Assembly (NCBI GenBank): GCA_020747065.1 | Contig: JAGMVK010000001.1 | Coordinates: 3,162,001-3,226,000, forward strand | DNA: 64,000 bases | Direction of reading: 5' to 3' | From: Cadophora sp. MPI-SDFR-AT-0126 | Lineage: Eukaryota; Ascomycota; Leotiomycetes; Helotiales; Ploettnerulaceae | Shown here: positions 35,986-46,905 of the stretch, one piece after another | Numbering within the stretch: the first letter of the stretch is position 1 | How the letters are laid out: every line of letters begins with the position of its first letter | Program-made: the position numbers and the translations under genes | Notes under the pieces: generated by a model | The model's input: only the letters and a program-made list of their open reading frames with translations | Told to the model about the DNA's origin: nothing | The model's database searches: none

Positions 35986-37284
35986 TCAGAACTTAACTTT
36001 CTGACCCTTACTCTCCACGATACCACCCGTTAAGCGAGGAGCGTAAGGTTGACGATACTCGACAGCCTTAGCAACAACGGGACCCGACTTGACCCCCTCC
36101 ACTGAAGCCTCAGAAGCACCCGGTGCACTTCCAGCAGCTCGCTGTTTCGTGCCATCCTTGCCATATCTCTTCTTGTACCGTACTTGAGCATCCTCGGCGA
36201 ATTCCATACGTAGAGGTCTACCCTTAATCCTGTTGACCCACCACTTCCTTAACTTGGTCTTCTTCGGCTTCGGTTTTCTTTCACTGTCTGAATCAGACCC
36301 ATCGTCACTCTCCGACTCTGATGCTTGCGAATCTTCCTCCTCGATTCTCACAAAACCCCGGACTGCGCTCTCTGCCGACTCTAACTCTTCAAAAACAATC
36401 CAAGCATAGCCCTTGCACTTCCCAGTGTCCTCGAATGTTGCAACCTTGACGCTGGCAATTGCTCCGCACTTCTCAAAATGCTCCTTGAGGGACTCCTCCG
36501 TGGTGTCGAAGCTCAAGTTGCCTAGGAAGACTCTTGTACTAGGTGGCTTACCATCCTTTCTTGTCTCCTCCTTTGTCTTCTCAGGCCGACCCTCAAATGA
36601 CTTGTTATCCTTGATGAGAACCCTTCGACCAGACAGAAGCTGCTCAGACAATTCAACCGCATGCTTCACACCTTCTGCTGTAGAGAAATCGACATATGCG
36701 AACCCCTTGTTATGAACCGTCTTCCCATACTTCTTCTCCTCGACCTTGTTGGCTGACTTCTTGTCATTCGGTCCCGGCATGTGAATTCTGGTGATATCCT
36801 CCTCGGTCAAATCAGATTGCTCAACCAAGAATGTCCGCAAGTCGTCCTTGGACACAAAGAATGGCATATTGCCTATCCATACACCATGCTCAGATCTCTT
36901 TTCCACCTCAACCTTGGGCTTCTTTGCTTCTGGCTCAGAAGGAGGTTCTATTTTTGATGCCGGAATAGGCTTGCCCTTCTTCAAACGACGAAGTTCCTTC
37001 TTAGATGGTGGTTGAGGAGCGGTGATATCGACCTCAATCTCGTCGGCATCTTCGTTGACTTTGCGCTTCTTAGCTGGTGATTGTTCGTGCCTATCGTCGG
37101 TGGCTTCTGGTACAGGCGAATCTTCGTTCAATTCAGCGTTTGCAGGCTCTGAAGGTGAAGGAGAGTGTGGTGGTATGGCCTCTGCGAGAGCTTCGGCTTT
37201 TCTCTTTTTGCTGGATTTTTCTTTCTTTGATTTTGAGGAATGTACTTTTGCCACTTTCGTGGAGACTTTGTCGGCCGAAGGCAT
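35986..37284 (-). CDS. NOP13: Nop13-like nucleolar RNA-binding protein, 432 aa
   Basis: A single exon of 432 codons. The N-terminal 130 residues are Lys/Ser/Glu-rich with nuclear-localisation-type clusters (KKEKSSKKRK). Two RRMs follow: RRM1 about 134-227 (VWIGNM as RNP2, KGFAYVDF as RNP1) and RRM2 about 251-365 (VFLGNL, KGYAWIVF). The order and spacing match yeast Nop13, a nucleolar protein linked to pre-ribosomal particles. A Ser/Asp/Glu-rich insert (about 315-338) interrupts RRM2 before the last strand (GRPLRMEFA). The basic tail ends the protein. It is divergent from iec3, sharing a promoter of about 530 bp. Confidence 0.92.
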   Translation of the reverse strand: MPSADKVSTKVAKVHSSKSKKEKSSKKRKAEALAEAIPPHSPSPSEPANAELNEDSPVPEATDDRHEQSPAKKRKVNEDADEIEVDITAPQPPSKKELRRLKKGKPIPASKIEPPSEPEAKKPKVEVEKRSEHGVWIGNMPFFVSKDDLRTFLVEQSDLTEEDITRIHMPGPNDKKSANKVEEKKYGKTVHNKGFAYVDFSTAEGVKHAVELSEQLLSGRRVLIKDNKSFEGRPEKTKEETRKDGKPPSTRVFLGNLSFDTTEESLKEHFEKCGAIASVKVATFEDTGKCKGYAWIVFEELESAESAVRGFVRIEEEDSQASESESDDGSDSDSERKPKPKKTKLRKWWVNRIKGRPLRMEFAEDAQVRYKKRYGKDGTKQRAAGSAPGASEASVEGVKSGPVVAKAVEYRQPYAPRLTGGIVESKGQKVKF

Positions 37285-37816
37285 TGCTGTGAGATGGTAG
37301 TGTATCTGGGCGGAAAGAGAGTCAAATTCCCCGCGATGGAGGTATTGAATGAAGATCTTGGAATTGATTGTCCCAATGAGACTCGAACGACTTGTTCAAT
37401 TCACCAAAAGTCTTCTTCCCTGCTGCCTCGTAGTTCAAAATCTAGTAAGTGTTGTCCCAGAACGTGAGATTTGGTGTATGGATCGTTGCTGGTCAACCTC
37501 GATTCCAGCCTTCAACTCGAAATTATTTCTGCGATAACTCGATAAAGGTCTGCGGCCCGTCATGGTTTCCGGCTCTAACCGTCTCAGGTATGGACTGATT
37601 TGCCTTGGTTATTGCTGCCATAACGAGTCCCAAGAAACCTTAAAGCAGCAACATTGAGTTGGAATGGCTTCATGACGGAGTTTCGCGACAAGGGCCACCT
37701 GCCTATTCGACTCCCACCATGTTAACCATCTATCACTAGCGTATCCTACCCGACGCTTGCGAATTTCTACCATGAATTTTCCCAACTTTCTTTCAACATA
37801 AGACAACACAAACACC
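37285..37816. promoter_or_regulatory. bidirectional promoter region between NOP13 and iec3
   Basis: The 532-bp gap separates two divergent start codons. No distinct consensus element stands out. A T-loop-like word on the minus strand near 37380 is not part of a tRNA. Confidence 0.5.
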
Positions 37817-39132
37817 ATGGACACCAACCAAGACGAGACAATGGTTGTCGACCAGGACACGGCCATGGGCAATGATGGAACTGCTGCGGACCAGAATCCA
37901 GCAGATACGAAGCCTACATACAAATCTTTCAAGTACGCACATGTTCCTACGAGAGCTGGTCGTTGGCGCATCGCAGCTACCACAACCCGCTCTCTGAGCA
38001 AGAGGTCTTCCAGATACTGAGCCTTGGCTAACATGCTTTACGTGCCCTAGGAAGAAGTTCCGTAAGATGAAGATCAAGTTTGATGAAGCAATGCGCCAGA
38101 GCAACGATCTATACCTCGAGGAGCAGCGTGCCATCAAGACAGCGAAACGTCTTGCACAGGAGAACGAGTAAAGCTTCACATTTATGTCTCGGGTTGGGGA
38201 ACAGCTATCTAATGCGTGACAGTCAAATCATGGACCTCCTCCTCGACGTCAACAACTCTGCCCAGATCCCAGTCGACAAACGCATCGACCTTACACCAGA
38301 AGAAGACATCCTCTCCGAAATCCCACCATTGATCACAGAGGAAGAGCTCGAGAGCGCTGCCGGACTACAAACACCAGAAGGTATAGCACTCTACAACGAG
38401 ATCCAAGCCCTCGTCAAAGAGCAAGACGCAAACCTAAACAACGCCTCCAAGCCCCCCAAGTCCCTCGCAACCCTCATGAAGACCGTACCACACATGAAGC
38501 TCGGCCACCCAGGAATCTCAGAAGAGTCTCTGGCGCTGCTGAACCCTATTGAGGGACAGCAAGCACCACTCGGATACCTTACGGCAGACCAACTCGATGA
38601 CTACATCTACGACATCGACGCCCAACTCGGCACCGTGCCCACTCTCCCACCTCCCTCCCCGTCAGCCTCCCACCAAGACCTCGCCTTCGGCAACTACCAC
38701 AGCCCATACAACTGGCTCCGTCGCAACCAACCACACATCTTCCTGCAAGACGGCGAAGGCAGCGAGAAATCCAACGGCAAGCCTGGCGCTCTCCGCGGAG
38801 CAGGAAAGCGCGCTAGCATCCCCGCACCCAGCAAACCCGACTCTCTTGAAATCGTAGAGGAAGACGGCCAAGGCTACGACTTTGCTCTAGGCGGAGGAAC
38901 TACGAGTAAAGGCAAGCGGAAGCGTGACGATGATGATAATTCTGGTGGATATCATCCTTCGAAGGCGGTCAAAGCTACTGAGGATGGCGTGAGAAAGAAG
39001 AGACCATATAATAGGAAGCCGAAACCTGTTGATGGGGAAGCTCCTCCGCCGCCTGCGAAGAAGGGAAAGGGACGAGCGAAGCCGAAGCTGCCGACTCCGG
39101 ATCCGAATGCCCATCCTTTTGGTCCTATCTGA
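37817..39132 (+). CDS. iec3: INO80 chromatin-remodelling complex subunit Iec3-like, 380 aa
   Basis: Three exons: 37817-37932, 38051-38167 and 38223-39132, with phase-2 introns. The N-terminal domain (about residues 33-100) is strongly patterned: KKFRKMKIKFDEAMRQSNDL, then a helix ending in QEND and MDLLLDVN, as in the Ino80_Iec3 family of S. pombe Iec3. The middle is helical and acidic, and the C-terminal 100 residues are Lys/Arg/Pro-rich with nuclear-localisation-type runs (RKKRPYNRKPK, KKGKGRAKPK). Iec3 is a fungal INO80 subunit of the nucleus. The gene is convergent with the isocitrate dehydrogenase gene; 564 bp separate the stop codons. Confidence 0.88.
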
Positions 39133-39696
39133 GCTGGTGTCATGTATTATGAATTGGCGTTTGGGATGGGAAGCAATGGGATTTTGCAAGGCGCCTGGAC
39201 CCAACGGTATGGCATGGCTGTCTGGTAGGCCGTCATGAATCGTGCTTGGATGGACTTGCTTTGTATCATTAGTGGGAAAGAGGTGCACTGGCGAGCGTTG
39301 CTCAGGAGGGAGACCAGTCCTTGTACAATATGCGAGCATTTCAACGAGTTAATCACAAGAGCAAGATTCGATTCAAGAATTGATTGTCTCTCAATGAAAT
39401 CCAATGATCTTCGATGCAAGTGTTCTATGTACAATGCAGCTGATATATTCTTATGCACCTCTTTCTGTCCATGTCCATGCAAGATGCTCGTTTAAACAAG
39501 TCTTTCTCATCTTGTCTTCTCCCAAGTCGGTCTGAGCAAACACCAGCACCAGCACCAAATCCAGACCCGTTCTCAAATGCTAGGCTGAGCTAAGAGATCT
39601 TCGCAAGCAAACAAGCAAGTCTTTCTCATCTCATCTCATCCCATCCTTCCATCCCCTCTCCTTGCCAAGTAAACCAACCAGAAGCAGACACACCAT
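39133..39696. other. convergent 3' flanks of iec3 and IDP1
   Basis: No gene is seen. Both 3' UTRs should lie here. Confidence 0.6.
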
Positions 39697-41284
39697 CTAC
39701 AGCTTCTGCTTCAAAAGACTCTTCATCCTCCTCTCAACAGCATTCATATACTCCGTCGTCGTAACATAATCCTCCCTGCCCGTCTTGCCACACGCCAACG
39801 CCAAATCCTTCGTCATAATGCCATCAATATCAACCGTATCAACACATGCCTTCTCCAAACTCTCCGCGAATGCCACGACCTCAGGCGTTTCGTCCAGAGT
39901 TCCACGCTGCACGAGACCGCGTGTCCAGGCGAAGATCGAGGCGATCGGGTTGGTGGATGTCTCGTTGCCCTTTTGGTGCTCGCGATAGTGGCGGGTGACG
40001 GTGCCGTGCGCGGCTTCGGATTCGAAGGTTTTGCCGTCGGGGGTGATGAGGACGCTGGTCATGAGGCCCAGGGAGCCGAAGCCCTGGGCGACAATGTCGG
40101 ATTGGACATCGCCGTCGTAATCTGTTGGTTGTCAGTGGTGCTCGGTATGTAGAGGAGGCTTGCTCGGAACAGGAGTGGATTTGAGGGAAGTAAACAGGGA
40201 AGCGAGAACAAAGTAACATACTCTTCAAAGCCATAATGTATCCTCCAGAGCTCTTCATCATCTGCGCAACCATATCATCGATAAGTCTATGCTCATACCA
40301 AATCTTCTTGTCCTCAAACTCCTTCTTGTATGTCGACTCGTAAATCTTCTCGAAGACATCCTTGAATCTGCCATCGTACTTCTTCAGGATGGTATTCTTG
40401 GTGCTCATATACAGAGGCAAGCTCTTCGCGAGAGCAAGCTTGAAACTGGCGTGTGCGAAACCCTCAATGCTCTCATCGGTGTTATATTGCGTCTGCGCAA
40501 CTCCGCCACCATTCTTGAACTGGTAGACTTCGACTTCCTCGGGCTTGCCTCCCTCTGGCGTGAAGACCATCTTGAGGGTTCCATTGCCTTTGACGACGAG
40601 GTCCTTGGCGCGATATTGGTCGCCGAAGGCGTGGCGACCGATGATGATGGGTTTCTTCCAACCGGGCACCAGGCGGGGGATGCGGGGGATTACGATGGGT
40701 TCTCTGAAAACTGTTCCACCCAGCGCATTGCGGATTGTGCCATTAGGAGAAAGCCACACTATTGTTATGCCTCGCATTAGTCTTGCTTGTCTTCATTTTT
40801 GCCATGAATCTGCTCTTTCGTTCCATATGCATCATCTGGCATCCAAGCACACGGGACGGACGGGGGAAAGCCTACTCTGCTTAAGGTTGAACTCCTTGAC
40901 TCTGGCCTCATCGGGCGTGATAGTTGCGCACTTGACACCGACAGAGTACTTCTTGATCGCCTCCGCCGAATCAATCGTAACCTGATCATTCGTCTCATCT
41001 CTGTATTCCAAGCCCAGATCGTAGTACTTCAAGTCGATATCCAGGTACGGATGAATGAACTTGTCCTTGATGTCCTTCCAGATGATCCTGGTCATCTCGT
41101 CACCGTCCAGCTCCACCACTGGGTTCTTGACCTTGATCTTCTTGAAGCTGGCCATGCTGCGCGCTTGCACGAAGGCGGATCCAAAGCGTGCGGGGGATGC
41201 TGTCGCTGCGGAGAAGTGAGTGTTTCGTGAGGAGCGAGAGATGCTGCAGAGGCTGCGCGACAGGGAGGTCCTTGAGGCGTTCAT
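39697..41284 (-). CDS. IDP1: isocitrate dehydrogenase [NADP+], mitochondrial precursor, 456 aa
   Basis: Three exons: 40876-41284, 40222-40758 and 39697-40121; both introns are GT-AG and interrupt codons after the first base. The protein catalyses oxidative decarboxylation of isocitrate to 2-oxoglutarate with NADP+, supplying mitochondrial NADPH. Residues 1-43 form a Ser/Arg/Ala-rich amphipathic presequence. The mature enzyme starts near an internal Met44 ([20 protein letters not shown]) and contains conserved blocks such as [38 protein letters not shown] and [16 protein letters not shown]. The length and motifs match the eukaryotic dimeric NADP-IDH family. Internal Met44 sits just where a non-mitochondrial isoform would start, as reported for Aspergillus idpA. 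The C-terminal QKL is only a weak match to a peroxisomal signal. Confidence 0.97.
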
Positions 41285-42757
41285 GATGGAAGGGGGAGGG
41301 AGGAAAGATTCGGGGGGCGGTCTGCGGTTACTCGGTCGGTCGTGCTTTAGTTAGCTAGTGTTGTGGATGTAGGTTCAGATTTGTGATAGGAAGTCGGTTT
41401 GCCGTCCGTCAAGTCAAAGATTGGCGTTTGCGCTGTGCTTCCCGAGGATGAAGTGTGGGGGAGGGACAGCCGGGGATAAGTATTCAAGAGGAAGGCAGAT
41501 GGGGTGGGTGACTTTAGCCGGCAGTCAATGGCGGCAACCAAAGTGAGGTGAAGTGAAGTGTAGTCTTGGAATTGAGCCAGATGTCGGAATAGTACAGGAA
41601 TGTTTTGAAATCCCAACAGGTTGAGCTCAAGAGGAAAAATTTGTTCTACAATCACAGCTCACTTTTCATTCCAAGCTCTGAAGCTACCCCCGATAAACGG
41701 AGCTCTCTCCACACTGTCATGGCCGCAAGTAGCCGCTGCAGATCCACTGTCTTGATGCGGCGCAGTCACGTGGGAGGTGTTGTTTATTTGCCTTTGATGT
41801 GGAGTGCAGGATGGAATTAATTGCAAGCGGGCTCCCTTTCTGGAACATGAAGCTTTGGTTGTTTTACTCTGTTGTCAGTGTTTCAAGTCACAATGTGATG
41901 TCAAGATTTAGCGACACCATTCAAAACAATAACTAGGCGAGGAGCCGAAAGGGGTGGCAGGATATCATCGGATTGATAAACACTGCACTAGAAGAAAGAC
42001 ATAGCTGAACTAATCCTACTCTTCTCCCACCAGCCTATCCCATCCATAAATAAGAAACAAGAAACTTCATGATCGAGAAAAAGTGCAACCAGCTTTACCC
42101 AACGCCTGACGACGTTCTGTGTTTCCATCATCGTGAAATGCCCGAGTTATGTATGCTCCCATGCATGCCATGCCATCCTACCCCGATCCCAACAACCCAG
42201 CCAACCAGCTAGATAAAAACCATGAACGACAGAACCTTGTTGTAACGTAAACGACCGGACTCCTCAACACGCCGTAAAGAACGCCTGAATAAAAGAAGAA
42301 AAGGCGGAAGTTGAACTGATACAAATGGAAGGGAAAATCCGAGAAGCAACGCCAAATAACAACGACAAGTCAGCAGAAAGAGGACGAAAAGTAACGCTCG
42401 AAACAGTCCTCCCATTTTTCCACCTTATCCAATGTCCTTCCAGTGATAGTGTATCCCATCCCATTGAGTTCCTGGAACAATCCAGATGCCAGAATGCATA
42501 CGCCGTAAAGTACACATTGACGAAGGACGACAGAAACAAGACGTCAGCATCGTGAATGTCAAGAAAGAGGGAGACACAGCAAGCAGCCCTCCACCCACCA
42601 CCTGTATACCCTAAACTCCCCAAAATCGATCCGCCTCCCTACTCCAACTCCGAGATAAAAAGTTTAGCCACTCCCATGCATCGGTCATTCCCCCAGATAA
42701 CCTCTCCTCCAAGATGGAAGTAAACAATCAGTAATTCCCAGTCTGACTTGAATCCAA
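41285..42757. other. IDP1 promoter and 3' flank of the zinc-finger gene
   Basis: No gene is seen in these 1.5 kb. Scattered short frames lack family features. Confidence 0.55.
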
Positions 42758-44077
42758 TCACTGGAAAGTGCGCGCCCCGACTTTCAGTTCTTCATAGTTG
42801 CAGTACGGACAAGGATCCCACTCCCCATACCCATTATCCACCCACGCAGTTCCTGAGCACGTCTGGCACAGCAAATATCCCTGTTGTTGTTTATGGTATG
42901 GCTGCGGCTCCTCTCTCACCATCCCTGCAACACTATTCAACTCGGCGGGTGCCTCCTCACCCAGCAACGGCGACAACTTCATTCTCATCTCTATCCTCTC
43001 CTGTTCACATTGCTGATTGCACTCCCGACAGTGCCACCCATGCTCCGCAACGTTCATCCTTACAACACACTTCGCACAGGTCCACTGAGTCGGCGAGATC
43101 TTACGTGATGCAATCCACTTCTCCTGCTCCTTCTGCCACTGCCTCTTCTCCTCCTTGGTGCGGGCATTCTTTTCACCCTTGGCGGCCCCAATGTCTTCCT
43201 GGTGGAAATCGCGTACATGATCGCGGAGGTGGTCTTTGCGCGTGAAAGAGTTCTTTTTGAGGTGGCGGTCGTTGAGGCACGGATTGTAGGGGCAACAAAA
43301 TTTGTCGCGGCGCTCGAGTGGGCCATGGACGTTCTTTAGGTGGCGCTCGAGGTCGGCGGGGCGGCTGAAGGGCTCGCCTTGTCGGCTACATTTGCCAGGC
43401 CAGTGGCAATGGGCTTCGCCTTTTTGAGACGGTCTGGAGAAGAGCCGAGTTAGATTGTTTTTGTGCTTTGTGTTATCGGCTAGGGATTTTGAAGATATTG
43501 AAACAAGCACTACTTACGAGATAGGCTCGAGGTAGACTCGCAGAGGAGTTTTCCATGTCTCATCCTCCGGCTTGATAAGCTCTAAGAAGTGCTTGTTTTT
43601 GTTCAGGATGAGATTGTACTTCTCGACGAGATCAGTTCCGGGTGCCCACCCTAGACTGCTTGGCGTATGTTCCTGCGCGTAATCGTTCTGACTGTTCCAT
43701 TGTTGGGAGTACAGTGTTTGATTGTAATCCTCACCACCGAATTGAGCCCCGGTAGGAAACTCCATTGGCGTTTCGAAGCCGCACCCGTCTTCGGTTTTGA
43801 ATATTGGAACCCAATCCGGATCGTTATCAAAGCCCCAGTCTTGTGAGGAGAGCGGCGTGCTTATCGTTGAAGACGCGGTGAAGTTAGAAAAATTTGAGGC
43901 CCTCGAATCCGTCGTGACGTTGCTTTGACTGCTCAGAGCGAGATCCCGGTTCATAGCACTGCCTCCGCGTTGCGCTTGTTGTGCTTGGAATGGTTCATTG
44001 CCTGACAAATCCTTCTTCTCTAGTGAGCCTTGCTGGAAATAAGGATCGTGGAACAAGGAGTTGGCCTGTTGTGCCAT
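42758..44077 (-). CDS. C2H2-type zinc-finger protein, 411 aa
   Basis: Two exons: 43518-44077 and 42758-43433. The N-terminal 185 residues are Gln/Asn/Ser-rich with no fold visible. The second exon carries a Cys/His-rich region: a first unit with C196/C202 and FSRPADLERHLKNVH (209-223), a second with CCPYNPC (233-239) and FTRKDHLRDHVRDFH (250-264), a Lys/Glu/Arg helix (270-300), a C-x2-C...C-x2-C unit at C306, C309, C322 and C325, and a C-terminal C-x2-C pair set at C376, C379, C395 and C398. The F-[ST]-R-[KP]-x2-L-x2-H pattern is typical of fungal C2H2 regulators, so DNA binding in the nucleus is likely, but the target is unknown. The four clustered Cys pairs at the C-terminus are not classical fingers and may be structural. 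Confidence 0.83.
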
Positions 44078-46905
44078 CTTGAGCTTGAGCTGAGCGGTAC
44101 TGTTGATCCGGCTCGAGGAGGTAAGATGTAGTCAGGGGAGGCCAGCTCACTCTGTGGCAAGAATATCAGGCTCAGATACTGGAATGGAAATGAGAATATG
44201 ACTTAGGGACTTTTAGACTTACTTTAAAATGACAAGAGGGAGGATAAGGTTGAGAAATCAGATCCGAGAAAATAATGATTGCCGCCGCCTATAAGTAAAG
44301 AGAAAGAACCAATCCAAGAACCTTTAATGAACTGCTTCTGGAATCGTTCTCGAGGAAGGGGCGCCTCCCGTTCTTAATACAAAGACCTGGCTAAGGTTCG
44401 TATCTTGACCGTCTCCATCTACACCTTGTGTACCACGTGCGATTCAAGGGGTAGTAACAAGGTCTGAGTCCCTCATGTCCAACGATAATACAAGGCGAAC
44501 TGCTACGAATCGGGGAAGAGGGATATGAACGAGGATTAGAACACCCACATAGTCAAGACATGATTGAACTGTATGCAAAGCCACACTGCAGCCCTGCATC
44601 GTCCAGTGTCGAGCAACGAGCGTACATGTCAAGCTCCAACTCTGCAGCAGCCGGGAGGCTATGCCAAACTCATTCACCGAAAAGAACCAATGACACATAG
44701 CAAGAGAGAACTTCAATGACCTCTAACTCGCCAAATTCGTTGGTACGCAGGAAAAAGGGCATCCGGAGCGGGGGAGCCCTCACAGTGGGCTAAAGACTTT
44801 GGCTCAGAGCCTTGCGTCTTTGAGCCGCGTCCTGAGAGAGTAAGCGTGCCGACAGACTGGCCGGCTGACAACAGCCTTGCTGAGGCGTGGCCATTTTCTT
44901 GAAATTGACCAAAGGGATCGTGCCCCAAATTTCGCTTGTAATAAGGCAGAATAAAAGGCAGATTCCCATCAAGACGATGGGTTGGCTGGACTGCTGCTGC
45001 GTGTGGTTTGGATGAGGGCACTGGCAGTCGGTGAGGAATGGACAGTCACGACAACACATTGCCGGGCGACCTATTCTCCACTGCTTCTCTCGTCGTTCGC
45101 CAGGACTCTGGCGCAAATCGCCCGAGCAAGAGGCGGCCGAGATGCTTCGTAGGAAAAAGTGAAGCTTGATGAGCCAGTTCAAGGAGGTAGTGACTCCTAT
45201 ATCTCGCCCAAGCTGGGCCCTAGCCGACGGCCATTAGCCCGCCGTGTGTTTTGACGATGGATGATACCATGCAGCAGCCCATGCAAGATGCGCTGTACTC
45301 CCGGGGATCATTGGAATGAGACTCGAGGCTGGCTGGCAGTGCGCCATTTAATTGCCATTTTTCTGAGGGTGGGTGGTGACGATGTTAGGCAACCCGCTAG
45401 GATTGTCACGTCGTTCGCCCTCTTTTTGCCTTGCCGCTTCATTGAGCTCAGCATCACCATAGCAGCAATTTGCTTTTGTGCCTCTGATCATGGGACCGAG
45501 GTTAATCGTGTGAGAGATGCTGGTGCCCCTTTCGCCGTGCAACGCCCCGTTGCCATCTGCAGGAGATACAGGAAGGTGTCTGAGTCGCTCAATGCTGCAT
45601 CCAATGCTACAATGGGTTGTGACAGTGAGAAGGCTGGACAATATCGGAGGTCATCCCCGGTGGGTGAGGCAACTGATGGTGTGGCAGCATGCTTCTGGCT
45701 TCACCGTGAAGTGAGATGAGGTCTCAGAGAGAAGCAACTTCCTGCCAGAACGTTAGCATCTATCCCATCGCATGAAGTATTCGAAGTAAAGAAAGCTTCG
45801 TCGCCAAAATGTATTGTTTTGAGAAGTGTTGGAGAGACGGCCATGATGAAGTCGCGACTGGCCAATTGACAAGCGGCCCGCTTGGAAAGTGATCCGCAGC
45901 GGTTGGGTCGCATCTTGGGGTAAGACCCGACCCTCTCTGACCCTACCGAGACCGAGAGCAGCAGCGGACTTTCGAGGGCATGTGTGGGCGAGGAGAAGGT
46001 GTGCGTACAACAAGATGGTGTCCGGCTGGCTGGTTGTCGATGTTCCTGGGAAAAGAAAACAAAGATTCAAGGAACACTGTTTCGTATTTAATTGAGGCAA
46101 CCAAAACATGTCTGCTTAAAGGGACAAGATCTGCTGCCCAAAAATCGGTGAGCATGGGAAGCAGATTCTCTCTTATACATAAGTCCGCCTTGCCCCCTCT
46201 GCTGATGCTAATGCGATGCGAACCACCGGCAGCTTTCTCACCAGAAGTTCGCAGCTTGGGGGAAGCAAGCTTCTGCGTTGCTGCCCAACGCTTTCCTGTG
46301 GTCCTGCATATTTCTACAACCCCAGGCTGCTCCCCCCGAGTTCTGCATGCACTTACAGACAAACAGCAAACAAACCTCCAGTTCTGTCGCCTCAAAAACG
46401 CAAGCGAGCTGGTGGAGCTTGATTCATTTGTCGTGGATTGAAGTCCTCTCTTCCGCCCTCGATTCTCCTTACCAATGAATTCGACACCGAGTTGAATTGG
46501 GGGTCGAATTGACACAATTGCATGCCCCAGACAGCGACTTTCCGTTCAACGAGCTGCGAGCAGCCAATCGGTGGAAATGATCACATATCACTCGGGAATC
46601 TTTCAACGGTACGTGGGGCAGGAAAGGACAACCAACAGCTGCTTGTTTGTCCTCTGTTCATTGGGCCAAAGGAGAATCATACAAGTATCAGTATCACAAC
46701 GATTGAGTCCCACAGCTCAATTCGAGGAATGACAGGAACAGGATGGGTGAGTGAGGACACCAAAAATGTCTTGTGCCAGATGAGCACACTGTTTGCTAAT
46801 TAGGATGGCAAACTTCGCATGTCCCAGCCAGACCAACCGCAGCCAGGGCAAAATCCATGCGCCTTCCATTCCGGCAGAGATCCTTCTGACGCCACTTCAT
46901 ATAAC
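44078..46905. other. long intergenic region between zinc-finger gene and NOT3
   Basis: About 2.8 kb without a supportable gene. The longest minus frame (45943-46515) does not begin with ATG and has no family features. The part beside 44078 is the zinc-finger promoter, and the part beside 46905 is the NOT3 3' UTR. Confidence 0.5.

Noticed and set aside
37360..37430. T-loop-like word (GTTCGAGTCTC) on the minus strand suggesting a tRNA
   Set aside because: No matching acceptor stem, A-box or anticodon arm can be folded around it. I found no convincing tRNA gene in the window.
39697..39705. C-terminal QKL of IDP as a peroxisomal targeting signal
   Set aside because: Gln at the first position does not fit the usual Ser/Ala/Cys of PTS1, so peroxisomal import cannot be claimed from it.
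45943..46515. 190-codon minus frame in the zinc-finger/NOT3 gap
   Set aside because: It starts at GTG without a nearby ATG, has no domain, and lies in sequence that fits UTR or intergenic DNA.
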